A stretch of DNA of 64,000 nt from Carya illinoinensis (taxonomy: Eukaryota > Streptophyta > Magnoliopsida > Fagales > Juglandaceae). Shown here piece after piece: positions 17,366 to 31,501 of the stretch (positions within the stretch are counted from its first letter, which is position 1; every line of letters starts with the position of its first letter). The DNA is taken from assembly GCF_018687715.1 (NCBI RefSeq), contig NC_056761.1, positions 12,565,001 to 12,629,000 on the forward strand. The letters run 5' to 3'. The notes beneath the pieces are model-generated. The model saw nothing but the letters and a program-made list of their open reading frames with translations. It made no database searches and was not told the origin of the DNA. Position numbers and translations under genes: made by a program.

Positions 17366-18833
17366 CTGTAAAAATGAGAAAAGGTAGTAGAAAATATGAA
17401 TGTATTTTTTTTTATGGCTATGAGAATTCGGATATCGTGCAAATGCAATATGTTTTATTCATTAAACTTCAGACACTTACAATGCTCTCACATTACATAG
17501 GTTGAAACCTTGAAAATGAAAATTATTTGTGCAAGGCTATGTAAGTTTTGATTGGTGTGTTTACATCCTGACTAATTTTGGAGAAGCACAGGCACTCAGT
17601 AAGAAATTTTTTACAAGTGTACCTCAGATAATTATTCAAGGAAAAAATGGTTAGACATGAGAGAACATACCCCAAGTCTAAGGCCTTTACCAATTGAGTA
17701 AGTCCAAAACCAGAGGTTATATTATTTTGTCCTTTAACAAATGCATATGGGCTGCTTAAATAAATAAGAGAGCTGACAATTTCTTTCGGTGACCTTTTGT
17801 TTTTCCTGGGTCCTCACCGTTGAGGCTAACAATGAAGAGGATCTAGCCAAGGGTGAGTGTGTGTTCAAAACAAAGTCTGCAAAATCGAGCTTATCAGATA
17901 TGTGAACCTAAAAGCATACCCAACCACCAAGGGTCTGGGTTTGAGTTCACGACAATTCCATACAGTTTGCAACTGAGGAGGATAGGGGATGATGCAATCT
18001 GATTGGTACCCCAAAATGTATTCCCAATACATTCACAAAGCTTTCTGGGACATGAGAATAATTAGTAACAATATACCAGGAGTATTAGTTCCAGGGACAA
18101 GAGTAAGCACAACAACATTAATCCGCCTCTAATTTTGTCTATCAGTACAACGAATTTAAAATAAAAACTCTCTATATTCTGAGTTTCTGTTTCAATGCTG
18201 CATTAGTATAATACTGATCAGTTCTACTTTGTCTCAGTACAGTACAAGCTATTACCATTGTTGAACTATTAAAGTAAGAACTAAATATTTTTCTTTTCAA
18301 TAATAATGAAGAGAACATGAATAAGTTTCTTGCAACAATTGGGGTTTTATTTGATGAGCCTGGCGTGCTAGTTGCTACTTACAGTCTTCCAGAAAATTCA
18401 AGTATAAACAATAATGGCCATGAAATCTTCTTGTGGCAATGAATTGGATTGAAAACCCCCACACCCAGCTTCAACGCAAATTTCTTTCATGGTGATCACC
18501 GGGGTAATTTCTTCTGAGCTGATCAAATCAGAATTGTGTACCTGTAAGAATAAAGCCGGAGTTAATACCGTCAACACTTCAAATCCAAAATAGCTGTTGT
18601 CCCTCAAAAGTTCAAAACTGCTGTATATACCTAGGCGTACAGAAGTAAATGCCTTAGAGCACCATATCTAAGCTCATACAGCACAAAAGCAAACGTAAAT
18701 TCATATTATCGGCTTGCTTTGCTACTTCCAGGTTGTATATCAGTTGGTTTATGCAGATTGTTTTAACTACTTCCAGTTGTGTCCTTGTTTAGGAATAAAG
18801 CTGTTTTGGCTACTTTCAAGTTGTATACCAGTT
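17366..18833. other. Gene-poor stretch between the weak 3' exons and a hAT element
   Basis: No supported gene. A stretch near 17650-17720 resembles the head of a tRNA-type SINE on the minus strand (ACTCAATTGGTAAAGGCC). A single acceptor-led frame at about 18541-18398 (minus) remains unassigned. Words around GCTACTTCCAGGTTGTATA are repeated at 18720-18830. Confidence 0.35.
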
Positions 18834-19538
18834 AAGGGTGGCAATACATGACACAACCCATGAACCCGACACAAAATAAGTGGGTTTGGGTTTGATATAA
18901 ATGGGTTGGGATTAAAATGAATTGACCTAATTAGACACGATTAATAAACGGATCAATTCGCAATCAATCCGTATACTACAAATAAATTATCTTTTCAAAT
19001 TTTTAAATGTTCAGTCTTATATGTCTTCTTTTTTGTTGAGAATATTTAATGTTAATATTAGTACTTGACTACATAATACCTATTAAACTTTTTTCATTAA
19101 TATGTGATTTTAATTTATGAAAATATTAATTTTCTTCTATATTATTGGTTTGGATATTGATAATAAAATGTTTTATCATGAATCCAGTTGTAACTATGAA
19201 TGATTTCTATAGTTATCATTGTATTATATATGAAATTATATTAATTGGGTTAAAAAATAAATGAGTCAGCTCAACCCGTTTTATATTAAATGGGTTAACA
19301 TGCTAAAGCAGGTTAAACAAGTTGAAATGGGCTGAATACAGGTTAATTACTAAACAGATTAAGCGGGTCATGTCGTGTCACCTGTTATTTATATGGGTCA
19401 TGTTAAGGGTTGGGTCTGACCCGTTTAATTAAACAGTGGCCGTTTAATTAAACGGGTCAGGTTTGGATTAACCCACATAATTTAATCATGACTTGAAACG
19501 ATACAAACACAACCCGCGAATACGAGTTGCCACCCCTA
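18834..19538. mobile_element. hAT-type MITE with AACCCG/CGGGTT subterminal repeats
   Basis: Ends are AGGGTGGCAA at the left and TTGCCACCCCTA at the right. The target CCAGTT is present on both sides (18828-18833, and CCAGTTGA at 19539-19546); the left junction has lost a few bases. Both ends are rich in AACCC/GGGTT words. No coding capacity. Confidence 0.7.
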
Positions 19539-19745
19539 CCAGTTGATTGTGCACTATGTCCAAGATCACAAGGCACAAAAGCAAGCCAATCAAATCACTC
19601 TTCCTTGTTTGATTGGCTACTTCCACAGATAAATTTTCAATAAAAACAAGGAAGTGTTCACATGATCATGTCCTACACTAGCGATCGAACAAATGAAGAA
19701 AAAATGCATAAGAAATTAAAGATAAAAAAGGCCATAACCTCTGTT

Positions 19746-22700
19746 TCATCCTTGCTGAAGCTTGCACTGAGATAGATGCTGCCTGACATCACTCCAAGCT
19801 GTATGTGGTGCTTTATTGTTTAGATTAAATGGGGCCTTACTATCACTTAATTGCAGAAATAGACAAAGAACTCTACCTGGGAAATTTCGATAATCAGGCT
19901 CTATTCCATTGCCATTTATATCCCTGTGATTTGGTGTGACATACTTTCCAACAGTAACAACCACACCAGATCCATCATGAAGTTCAAATACAGATTGAAT
20001 CAAACCCTGCTCAACATATACAACCTAGAATCAGAATTAAAAGGAGGGAGTTGCCATTAATTCTTACTTTAAAGCATGTAATAAAAACAATCCAGGATAA
20101 TCGCATACCTAGTTTTTGGTTAGTCGGATATCAATTATTAAATACAAATCTTGAAAAACAAAACCCATGCTATAGCTGGAGAGAGCAGAAACTAACAGAG
20201 GTAGGTTTATTTTTATCCCTACCAATAATAAATAAAAGCATCTTTTGTAACTGTCCAAAGTGCAAAAGAACAAAAAATCCTCCATATGAAAGTTTAAAGC
20301 TGAGTACAATACACTTTTCCTTTGAACAGCTTCTATAGACTTTAATGGGATTATCTTTCACGATTTTCTAGTATCTTTTTCCCCAACTAAATAGATGTTT
20401 GTTTACAATTCACATGGCATATAAAGACAAATCCGAACCACTAGAGATTATTAAATCAGCAGTTATGAGTGAATATCTGAACCTTGCCAAAAGTCCTTTC
20501 CCCCACAAGAACAGCCCTACAATTATCATGCAGCGAAGAAGCAACCTGTGATAAGAGTACCATTTACAATAGTACAAATGTAAACTACAAAAAGCAATTT
20601 CAAATGCTCTAGGAGAGCCACTCACAATTTCACTGGCACTGGCAGTTTTGTTGTTCACCAAAACCTGCATTAAAATAAAGTTAAAAACTTGGTACTAAAG
20701 GTCACCATGGTTGACATTACATGGTCAGTGGTCACAGTTCCTAACATGATAGTACAGAAAAGCTTATAAGATTGATTCGATGATATCATTCCAGGAATGC
20801 TATGGGTCAATATTTTACAATCACTTACGAAAGAAAAAAAAAAAGAGTCTGGAAGAGGTTGGCAACTAATTTTGGCAGTGTAGAGTGCAGAAAAGTCCAC
20901 CAAGAGCTCATTTTTCCAAAGAGCTAAGCCCATTCAAAGCATTACCACGTCAAGGAATTAGGAAAAAGTATGTTAAGCAATTCTGTTTATGATGCAATGT
21001 CTGGTTTTAGAGTAAATGAAACCGTAACATCATCCCTCATTATAAGTTTTTATTGAGCAACTCCAATCAATTATGTATTTTCATTATCCCAATCAATCAG
21101 TTTTCAGCTTAAAACAGATCGATAGGCAATCTAAAGTTTGACCTAGAAGCCTAGAACCTTGCTTACCAAATCGAACAAACTAAGAAAGATCGAGCTTATT
21201 ACCAATTGACAAGCATAGATTTATGACAATCCATGTATCCAACACAAAGTTTAAACAGCTCTTTCCCAGCTCAAATTATTCACGCCCCTCAAAATAAACA
21301 GTTCATAAATTGTTTGATAAGGCCAAATGGCAGTCATTTGCATTGCATCCCAATTATCACAAAATACAATCAACAGAGGAGAAGCTACAAAAGAAAAAAC
21401 TTATATTGTGGCCTCATTTCCATATTTGGAACAGACATCATGCATGCGTTCATTCTTATGATGCCATTCAAATTTATTTGTCACTGTATATGCTAGTTCA
21501 TTGTCATCAGTGTCCAGATCCATATTGGACAGACATGTTGATTCAAAATTGACTATAATGCTAATGAGTGATAAACTTAATTATATTTTAGTTCCTGCAT
21601 ATGGCAGGTCACCGTCAAAATTGTCCTTTGTCCAGGCCCTGGTTGCACAGACAAGCCGTTCATTCAAATTTAAGTATACTGCTACTGAAAGTCTGAAATG
21701 AGAGATCTATTTTCATAATTGACTACTAAAAAGAGAAGACGTGATAAATGAGAACAAAGATGGAGCACTTGTCATAAAGATCTCAGATGTAGGAGTACAT
21801 ACAATAACTGGAGCTGTAACCAATGGTGCAGTATCCGCCACAATAGTATTTTGGTACTGAACATCCTTTCCAACGGTATAAATCACCTGTGCCGTCAGAA
21901 GAAAACACCACATGGATATGCTGGTTGTAGACCAGATATATGCACTAACAAGTACTAGCATAGAAACTTATTGCGCATTAAAGATATATAAAGGCGTTAT
22001 TGATGTGAAACATTATTGATGGGAAAAAGAATGCCAACATGATAAAGTAATGCCCAAAATGCACTGCTACCATTTTTGCAAGGGAAAGGTCCAAAGCAAA
22101 ACAGCAAATCACTATTAATTAATAGATCTATCCCTAACATAAAGTTTTTTATTTCAACAAATATTCAAAAGAATTAGGGACAAATTCTCCACATAGATCA
22201 AGGATGAGGTAATTCTCCCATATGCAAAAGGACCATAAGGCCAAAAGTCCTCCATGTTACAGTTAAACGCGTCTTCTCCAAGACACCACAGAACACCAGC
22301 AACAGCCATCAACCAACTCTGCCTATCTTCCTAGATCCCTTCCTTACAGACTCAGCCAATCCTAATTCTGGATAACATAGCTCTTAAATAATAAACGTTT
22401 AGCCCGCATAACCAGTTGCTGGATCTATTATTTGTTGAAATTTGTGATTAAATGCTAGAATTCCTGTAATTGGTGTATTGTACCATCCAAGTACTCTAGG
22501 AGATGATTGCTCTACAAGTATCTGGGTGTGATGGATGATAGAAAGAAAATACTCTGCCCAAGTACACTAGGACATTGAGAAGCAAATTCCTAGGGTAGTG
22601 GGCAAAGCAAGAGAGCTTGTATCAATCCAAGTTTCTACTCAAACGGATTCTTTTGAAGAAGGGATTGATTTATTAAATAATGAGGATATTGAATTATGAT

Positions 22701-25700
22701 GAAGGCAGGCATATACATGGATGTTAAAATCTATTAAGTGGAATTGATTCCAATGACTTCATCATATTTTCTGCTCAGTGACAAGAAACTTCTACTTTTG
22801 GATGCTCTATGTAAACGGTACTTTCAAGTGCAACCCACAACTGCCAATATGCTTTTCAACGAATCAAAAAGATTAGTTGACTGCTTTTAAGAGCCGAAAC
22901 GGGGGAAGATGGAAAGATGCAAATAACTGCAAATATTATAGTCTGCACAGGAGACATGGAAAATATAGGCAAATAAAAACACAGTTGCAAACAAAAATTA
23001 TTTATCAAACGCAATTTCAATAAATTGCACTACCGTCTCCCCTTCTTTTAGAAACAGTTTGGCAATTTCAATTCCAGCCTGAAATAAGAAAAGAATAGGA
23101 TCAAACTCACAATATTACAATATCTAATTGCAATGATGTAAGCAAATTAACAGAACATATAATTTTCCTCGTATCTCTCATCAAATCAAACAAGAGTTGT
23201 AGAAACTGATCAGACATGCAGAGAAGTACACATTCTAATATACGAGAGAGAACAAGGAACAGGACATGTAAGCTGGAAAAAATGTCGCGGATACCATCCA
23301 CTGTCCACGCCATTCTAGAATGAGTATTATTCATGGTAATATAGCATTCAATAATCAGCACTGTCTTTAGTAGTTCTTCTATTTAGGTTATTCTGGAAAG
23401 ATGACATTGGAACAACTAAAAGAAAGTGCCAGTCATATGTGCACCTATACCCTAAAAGGGCTGGTCAAAGTTACAATTGGAGCTCTTTAGAATATTATAC
23501 CAGTTCCATCAAGGAAACAATGTAGGACTTTCTGCTAAATGCACTTATATCATACTCACCATCCAATATGAAGCTTAGAGGGACATTACAATCTCTCTAA
23601 CTCAAATCTTTTGATGTCCTCATCAGGTCCCATGACACACAGACTGTACCAACAGCAAAGAATAATATTGACACTTGAGTGGATTCCTAGACAGCAGTTA
23701 TTGAAGTGGATCAAGATGATCTGATAGGTGTAATTCTTTGATGGGTTCTTTAGCTAACGCTATGTCCCAGAAATGTTGCAACAATTCTTACTTTCTCGGC
23801 CTGTCTACCCCATGCTAATAATTTTGTTGTCCATTGAAAAGCAAGAGGAAGAACGACAGTAACTTTGCAGGTGACAAATAAACAGGGTCTTTCTACTTTT
23901 GACCCTTTTGCTTCTTTGTGGAAATCTCTTCCTGGGAATCTGAATTCTTCCTCACAAATCCTATGCACGTGTATAAGCCACAACAAGAACATTGTTTTGT
24001 TCTCTTAGTCCTTAACCTAATTCACTTCCTTGCCAATACTCATTGTAGCAACCTAAGTCCCTCAAAAAATTCTTCTCTATAAATTTAAGTTCCTCTACGA
24101 AAAGCTTAATTATGGACATTTGAATGTTCAACCAAAAAAATTCTCTAGATTCATTTGAAAAATTATCTTAAAAGAGATCCAAATATCAGAAGATGACACA
24201 ATAACAAGTATAAGATGAACAAAACAAATAGAGTTCACACTTGGAAAATCCAATGACAGATGGCTTGACTAAATCATCAAAACTACCTATTAAGTTGAAC
24301 ATGAAGATCAATCTAGAATACAAACCTGCACTAATCCACCAAGGTTATCTCTAAGATCCAGAACAAAATATGAGGCTCCCATATCCTGAAGTCGCTTCAT
24401 GGCTGCAACAATAATTATTTTATTTATTAGACTCATACAATCAATAAAGCTATATTGTTCAAGTATGTAGCAAACCAAAGCCTCTTGAAGTTAGTTTTTC
24501 CATAAGCATCACAAAAGAATAAGGATCCAAGCAAGCCAAAGAGCCAAATAGGTCCATGATGGCAGCCTCAATAGTTTTAAAAGGGAAAACGCTATCTATG
24601 CTAAAAATTTTACTTACAAAACCATACGTGCTGATGTGCCAACTACTGAAATGGGTAAAACTTTTAAAATTCAAAATTCGAAATTCAAATTAAAAAATAA
24701 AATACTGATAAAATGGGGCTATCACTCTATACGTATAACATTATGCGTAAAATTGTGCATATGTGTAGCACTACTCTTTTAAAAAATAGAAAGGATCCAG
24801 TCGTACCCTACAAAGGCATGAATTGCCTTGTTTGGTTATACAGTTCAGATGAGATGAGATGAGATGATTTGTTGAAAGTTAAATAAAATATTGTTATAAT
24901 ATAATTTTTTAATATTAACTTTGTTTTGGAATTTGAAAAAAGTTGAATTGTTTATTATATTTTGTATGAAAATTTGGGAAAATTGTAGTGATTAGATGAG
25001 ATGAGATAATTTGGTATTTGGTATCCAAACCAGGCCTAAAGAGGAAATGCAAATTAGATTTTTAATCCACTTTTGTGCTCCTTTCTGTTGGTTTGTGTAC
25101 GCACGTAGCAGCATGAGAATAAAGGACCAACATTGATTGCATAGAAGTTTCCTGTTGTTGAGACTTAGAAGGTTTGTGTATTGCAAAAATATGAAGTATT
25201 ATACAAAAAGGTTCTGAAGAAATATGGTTTGATTCAATTAACACCTACCAGTCACCAAGTCTTTTCTAGCCAATGCATTGAACTCTTTTAATCGCATGTA
25301 GCCAACAGAAGCATTGCCATTTTCACTTTGCTCCAAACGATAAAAGACAGGGGTTCGAGCAACAAGTTGCCTCTGGACTGCAATAGATTGAATAGGCCCA
25401 CAGTTCCCATGCTTCACCTGAAATTCATAGAATAATCACTATGAAGACAAGTCACAAATAAACTTACCATAGTATTACTATACAAGACGAAATTAAAACC
25501 ACTACCTTAATAGTCACAAATGTTTCATTTGGGCCTTGTAACAAAGATGATACTTCAAATGCTGATTTCCCTCTCACATCTACTTCATTAACAGCTAACA
25601 CTTCATCCCCCTAATGAGGTAGAAGAAAGGAAAAAAAATAAATGTAAGGGAACCCATTATGCACAACCAGATATATACAAATGCTGGCAAAGAGTCGATG

Positions 25701-28084
25701 CAGATAGATAATGGAACTTCCGGGGGGAAGTATTTGTGTATGGCTACGCAAACCCTTTTCCACCATTCATCTCTAGCTAGGGCCATATTCTGTTTCTAAT
25801 TAATCAAAACAGGAAAAGAAAAAAGAAAAAAAAAAAATCTAAATGGGGGAAATAAGAAAAGAAAAGAAAAAAGTAACTTGGTGAGACTAATACATTTTGG
25901 AATGTTAATGCCAACAATACCAAACAACTGAGTTGTGTGGTAGAAGTTGGCACTACTGAACAAATAGAAAAATATAATGGTGGCAGAACCCATCTCGATA
26001 GTTAGGCATATGCATGCCTTGACCACTATCAGTACCCTTTCCATTTGTCTCTGGCACACAAAGAAATCTAGTGGAATTCACCTCGGAAAGAAAATCTATG
26101 AAGTTTTTTCTTTGTTTCTCACTTCTTTATATTGTTATTCAGTTGCAATCTTGGGAAAAATCTTTATATTAGTCTTCCCCCATTGTACTTCCATCTTCAT
26201 GTGGATAATTCAACATTATGCACTTGGGAAAAAACTTAACATAAATACAAATAAACAGACCAAGAAATTGGTGAAAAATGACATGAACCATATCCAACAA
26301 ATATGGTTTTATTTTTTTAAATAAGAACCACAGCTTAGAGACCAGAGAACTGAGAACCGTGGATACAAGGCTAGTAATTAGAGTAAAATTTAGATAAAAT
26401 GCAGTGGTTTAAAACTAAAATAATTACCCAACTCAACATAATCTGAATTAAAAACATATCACTCATTGTTGCACAAAGAAAGAGTTTTCATAACATATGA
26501 ACTCCAAGACTCAAACCATGAATCAAGAGTTCAGGATAAAGAAAGGCACAAACTGAAACAAACATTTGCATGTTGCATGCATAATTCTAGCTCCGTAGGT
26601 ACCTGTCTAACACCAGCAGAATGTGCAGGGCCATCCAACAGGAGTCCTAGTACCTTCAGTTTTACACCTCCATCATCTTCCAGAACTTCCCTAAGGTTTA
26701 GCCCAATACCACTCATGTCATACCTTGCCATCTTGGAGAACTTTCAACAATGACAAGCAGCATATAACACGGAAACAAGAAAACTGAAAAGTTCGTAAGT
26801 AAAGACCATTATGTATGCCTAAGGGAGACGCAACAAATGTGAAACAAATATCAAACATAAGCATCAAGTACGCTAATGTGGCAACACAAGTGAAGGAGTG
26901 AAGCAAAGGCAAGCAAATCGATAGCAGTAACCTACAACCACAACCACCTTAATGTTCTGCTTTCAATTGGTAAATTAGAATCACAATTAAGAGAAACCCA
27001 ACCTCGACTGCTTGAAAGTTCAATAGGAAAGAAAATAATAGTAATATAACGAATTCAAAAGAAATTCTGTCAAATTCTCTGGTTAGGGCTTATCCACATA
27101 TCATTTGCACTGCGGAAAGATTTTTTTTTTTTTTTTTTTTTGATCGGTATTGCACTGCGGAAAGATACAAACACAAAGATTAACCAACCAACGGTGTCGA
27201 CCACTGTTCTAACTACCATACAAGGACCACTCCCTGCATGTAGTGTGCTTGATAAGGGGAGAAGCAAAGGCATGCAAAGTCCTCTTCAGTCTTCACACAC
27301 ACTGAGATAAATGCATAAATATATAACTGTATGATGATTACCTCTTCAGGGGAAAGGAAACGCGTATAAGGATCACCCAAGCTCGCCAACATTCGTTTGA
27401 TAATATCGTGGGCCTTTGATCTCGTCGGAATGGAAGTGGTCAGAATATCTTCTTTTTTTTGCTGGAAGCATTTAAAGGCTATATACGTCAAACGGGCCCC
27501 GTATTAGCCCTTAGGCACTCAAACAGTCCCAGGAATTAAAAAGCTGTTGTCAGTTGCCACAGCAAGAAATTTACCGGTTCGTCTCTAAGAACTCGCACAC
27601 ATATTCATAATTACATACAAACACACGGATCACAGATATAGTTATCTCAATTTGTATGTACCTTCCATGTTTGGGGAGACCAGCGATGGCGACCGGTGTC
27701 GAGAAAACTGTCGTTGACGATTTCCCAAGCTTCCTCCACTATCCCCTCGTTAGTCACCACTTCCGGACCAGTCTCGGCCTTCACTAGTCGCTCGTCTTCG
27801 CGGCAGAGCTCAGACGATGAGTCATGTTTAGTAGACAAAGACGAAGAAGGAGGAGGAGGAGGTGATTGAACTGTTGGAGACTGAAATGCAATTGAGCCCG
27901 GAGACGAGAAGAGGATCCCGAAGGAGAGAGCTCCAGATAAAGCTCCAATCAGGGATTTCTTAGCCCAATCAGCAGAAACGCCATGGGTGGTGGTGAAATT
28001 ATTGCAGAGGATTTGAGGCTTCCGAGTTTCTGATGGTGATGGTGGGAGGATGGGCAAGGAGCTTGAGAGGGTAGAGACCCTCAT
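19746..28084 (-). CDS. Plastid C-terminal processing peptidase (CtpA type)
   Basis: A serine/lysine-dyad peptidase of family S41, the group that trims the photosystem II D1 precursor in the thylakoid lumen. I place twelve GT-AG exons: 28084-27662, 27461-27342, 26740-26603, 25610-25506, 25417-25249, 24402-24326, 23078-23034, 21886-21803, 20664-20626, 20545-20483, 20006-19877, 19798-19746. Phases agree and give 481 aa. Residues 1-75 are Ser/Pro-rich with a hydrophobic segment (SLIGALSGALSFGILFSS), fitting a transit peptide and lumen signal. Exon 2 has RMLASLGDPYTRFLSPEE. Exons 3-4 form the PDZ domain (YDMSGIGLNLRE to GPNETFVTIK). The core follows with LDLRDNLGGLVQ. The catalytic Ser is S396 in TASASEI and the Lys is K421 in GERTFGK, 25 residues apart as in bacterial Tsp. 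It looks intact. The family has three members in Arabidopsis; it seems closest to the CTPA1/CTPA3 type, but D1 as substrate is not shown. Confidence 0.93.
24560..24785. mobile_element. Probable MITE in CtpA intron 5
   Basis: An AT-rich block inside the intron between exons 5 and 6. One end reads AGTGCTACACATATGCAC on the minus strand and the other TTTTAGCATAGATAGCG, a pattern seen in short plant MITEs. Borders are approximate. Confidence 0.4.
24825..25040. mobile_element. MITE with GATGAGATGAGA arms, in CtpA intron 5
   Basis: Left end GCCTTGTTTGGTTATA and right end TATCCAAACCAGGC are inverted. The arms carry GATGAGATGAGATGA at the left and AGATGAGATGAGATAA at the right. Relatives lie at 32649-37250 (split by an L1), 42617-42804 and 60669-60885. 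Confidence 0.75.
27122..27149 (-). mobile_element. 28-bp retroinsertion: poly-A tail only
   Basis: Twenty T followed by GATCGGTA lie between two perfect 17-bp copies of TTGCACTGCGGAAAGAT (27105-27121 and 27150-27166). On the minus strand this reads TACCGATC plus poly-A, the terminal bases of the L1 LINEs of this genome (compare TACCGATCAA at 56750). It is a retroinsertion cut back to its last 8 bases, in CtpA intron 2. Confidence 0.85.
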
Positions 28085-29528
28085 CTTTAGCGCTGGATTT
28101 TGGTTCGGTGGTGGTGAGGACCCGAGTGTTTATTCTTTTCTTGAATTTCATAAGAAAGAGATTGTAAATCTGCAAGATTGGCTTCTACTTAAATAAAACT
28201 CATTTCATAATATGATGGTATTATATCTTTATTCGTTTTTTTATTTAATTGATTAATTTAAAAAATTATTACAATAATATCGTGTTAAAAATAATAACAC
28301 ATGGACTAAATGCTTTTTGCGAAAGAGTTATGCAATTTTGAATATTTTGTAAAATCGAATTAATATTTATCAATTTTAAAAATTTAAGAATTGGGACATT
28401 TTGTAAACCAAAACCATTATATATCGATGTTAAAAATTTAAAAATCGTTACTAGACCGTTTAATTATTAAAATTGGAACTTACAGTTTTTTTTATTTCTG
28501 TTCGGTCTAATTTTCAGATTTAACGGATAAACAAAATTATATTTCAATAAAATTTTAGTAAGTTATTGATCCATATCCCTCATTTTATAATTTTTGACTA
28601 AAAAGTTATAAAATTAAAGTTTATACGTTAATATAAGAATTCAAATGTTATATTAAGAATATAAGATTAATTTTATGTTATATTAATTACCAATTTAATA
28701 AATAATATATATAATACAATATAAAAATTATATAAATAATATTTTATATATAATTTACAAAAACTTAAATATATATATATATATATACCGATCCAATTAT
28801 ATTCAAACAAGTTTTCAAAATATGAAAATTAATACCAGATCATTTTAGACCTAATTTTTGGTCTGTAAGAAATAGTTACGAACTCGATCAGTTTATTAGT
28901 TTTTTTTTTTTTTACACCCCTACTATTCACAAACAGGTGTCATAATACATCATCTATATTATTAATATGATACGATTTGATTTGTAAGTTTAAACCTCTT
29001 AATTTTTTTATACAAATCAAATTCTATCACATCAGCATAATAGACTGTGTCATCAGCAATACATATTCCACACTATTGATGTCGCAGGATTTGATTTGTA
29101 AGAATTAAAGTTTAAAATCTTACAAATCAAATCGTGTCACATAAATGATATAAATAATATATTCATTTTTTTTTCTTAAATGTGTCGATAAATGGTGTAT
29201 TCTCATACCGACTTATAAATAAAATAACTCTTTATATATACTACTTGGAGTTTAAGCTGCCAAATTGCGGAAAAATTAGTTTCCTTCCTTAATAAATACA
29301 CATTTAGTGGTATGTTGATTGGTGTATTATACGTGGTTAAAAAGATAGAAAGTGGGGATTTTGTGATTTACAGAAAATTCAAATTCTTGTATCTTGGTTT
29401 CATGGTTAGGACAAAAGTTATACAACACTTTTTGGAAGTGATTCCAAATTATCCATCCAATTATTACGTCCAAATAGCAAAAATATTACAATTAATTGCT
29501 TTGACATTTTCTTTTGCTACATAATATC
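28085..29528. other. CtpA upstream region with MITE remains
   Basis: The part next to 28085 should hold the CtpA promoter; I see no clear single TATA box. Around 28325-28922 lies decayed DNA ending TTTACACCCCTA, a hAT-type right end like that of 36277-36823. At 28930-29170 two foldbacks use GATTTGATTTGTAAG and CTTACAAATCAAATC. No gene. Confidence 0.45.
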
Positions 29529-30097
29529 TAGGGGTGTGCATCCGGACCGGATTTTTTCCGGATCCGGGTGAATCCGGGCGGTTATCCGCCCGGATTACTC
29601 CCGGGCGGATTTATAAAACACGGATCCGGTTACGGATCCGGTTGTAAAACCCGGTAATCCGTAACCGGGTTACGGATCCGCATGGTTTTATTTTTGCCGA
29701 AAACGATACCGTTGCGGTCTCTTTCATTTCTTTTCCTCTCAACTCTCTCGAAGGCTTGAACGGATTGCTAAGCCTCACTCAACTTCAGTCTTCTCTCAAC
29801 CCTAGCCGTGCCGTCTCTCATCGCTGTCTCTCAACTCTCTCGAAGCATACGGTATGTTAATCTCTCTTTCTCTATCTCTCTCTCGGTTTGGTTGGTTTTT
29901 TTTTTCTGGGTTTGTATTGGATTTTCGCTTAGGTCTGTATTGGCTTTTTTTTTTTTGGGTTTGTATTAGATTTTTTTTCTCGGTTTGGTTGGATTTCCTT
30001 TTTCATGCTTTTGGTCTCTCTGTCTCTGTCTCTCTATCGGTTTAGTTAGATTTTTTTCTGGGTTTGTGTTTGATTTGTCTCTGCCTCTCTCTCAGTT

Positions 30098-30134
<37 letters not shown>

Positions 30135-31186
30135 CTGGGTTAAGTACCTGATTAGTGATGTGCTCCCACGATAAAGGTGACCCCAACATTGTCTGTGTTG
30201 TTAGCATTATTCTGCCTGCTTGCGAGAGGGGTTTTCGTGGATCACTTATTCATATATTCTGTGTTGTTAGTCTTTGGAGTCTCTTCGATTAAGCCCAATA
30301 TAAGGTAGGAAATGTAAACATGGGAGGGGTTTTCGCTGTTTGAAAATATAGCAGTCCCTTCTTCCTTGGCGTGGGCTGTTTGGTTTCTCAAATGTCTTTG
30401 GCTTATTTTATTGAAGTTGAGATAATTTATTTAATCTTAGCAGTATTAATGTCTCTTTGAGAGTTTAGATATTTCATTTTTTTTTTCAATTTTTTTTATT
30501 ACTTCTCATTTTAATTTATTGAGTCTTCTTCCACTGTAGAGCCTTAGACAGCCACCTAACTTGCTTAGTGGAAAAGTTGGCTCTTATTATAAGTTGATTG
30601 AACTTTATACAAATTATATAATTTAATAATGAATCAATGATTATAATTTTATATCTGAAAACAACCAGCCATTTAATAAGCAAATCGAGATGATGAACTC
30701 AAATTTAACAAAGTTTTGATCCAGGCATAGGCATATATATTACGGATATATAATTGGATAAACACTCACCACAGCTTGCAACTTCTTAAAACATATTCCA
30801 AACGCCATATACAGGTTTTATTCAGAGATCAGATACTACATATATATCACCCATATATGCATAATCATACGGTTGCCTGCAGGCTTCAGCAAGCCCACTG
30901 CATGCCCACACGAAAGTGAAACTTACCTGCACATATATATATAATCTAGTTACCTTTCCCTCACCTTTCCTTATAGCCCAAGACTAAAGCAGAAAGCAGC
31001 ATACATTTTAATCTAGTTTATCCCTGTAGTCTTCATGTGACACTGTTTTTGAGTTAGGAGAAGCTCTGATATTACCATAAATCTTTTGGCCTGACCTGAA
31101 ATTTAGATATCCTGTTAGCCCGTCAGAGAAATATTTCACATTGCATTGTCTTTTATTATTAGTATTATTCTGCTTTTGACCATAAA

Positions 31187-31501
31187 TGGGCTTATTGGAT
31201 ATTTGGTTGTGGCACTGGTGGAAATCTTTTCAACAGATGCCCGAGGCAAGGATCCAGCGTCCAGCTGGTTCTCTGTATTCAAGTTGTACTTTTGGCACTG
31301 GTAATATTGTGGAAGTGTTTTTTGTCTTAAATTCATGAGAAAAATTTCCTAATAAAGTCGATTTTAAAATTGTTCTCTGTTCTAATTTTCAGGCTTGTGG
31401 CAGCAAGTGTTCTTATTGTTTACTTAGCTGTAATTTATAGGACATACGTTCCTGATTGGAAATTCACTGTCCTGAACAGCAATAGTACTGTTGAGATGAC
31501 A
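31187..31501 (+). pseudogene. HGSNAT-like acetyltransferase fragment
   Basis: Two exons of a plant heparan-alpha-glucosaminide N-acetyltransferase-like membrane protein (DUF1624/DUF5009 group). Exon 31187-31300 reads GYLVVALVEIFSTDARGKDP then SSWFSVFKLYFWHW. A GT-AG intron (31301-31392) keeps the frame. Exon 31393-31501 reads LVAASVLIVYLAVIYRTYVP then DWKFTVLNSNSTV and ends at a GTAAGC donor. Two membrane helices and the YVPDW motif support the family. Only about 75 residues are present, with no start or active-site region. Confidence 0.65.

Noticed and set aside
17880..17960. Possible tRNA gene or SINE (GGTTTGAGTTC box B-like word)
   Set aside because: No cloverleaf, no box A at the right distance, no poly-A or target duplication that I can see.
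18398..18549. Minus-strand acceptor-led frame VHNSDLISSEEITPVITMKE to a stop
   Set aside because: It has a fair TTACAG acceptor, but I find no upstream exon, no family match, and CtpA already ends cleanly at 19746.
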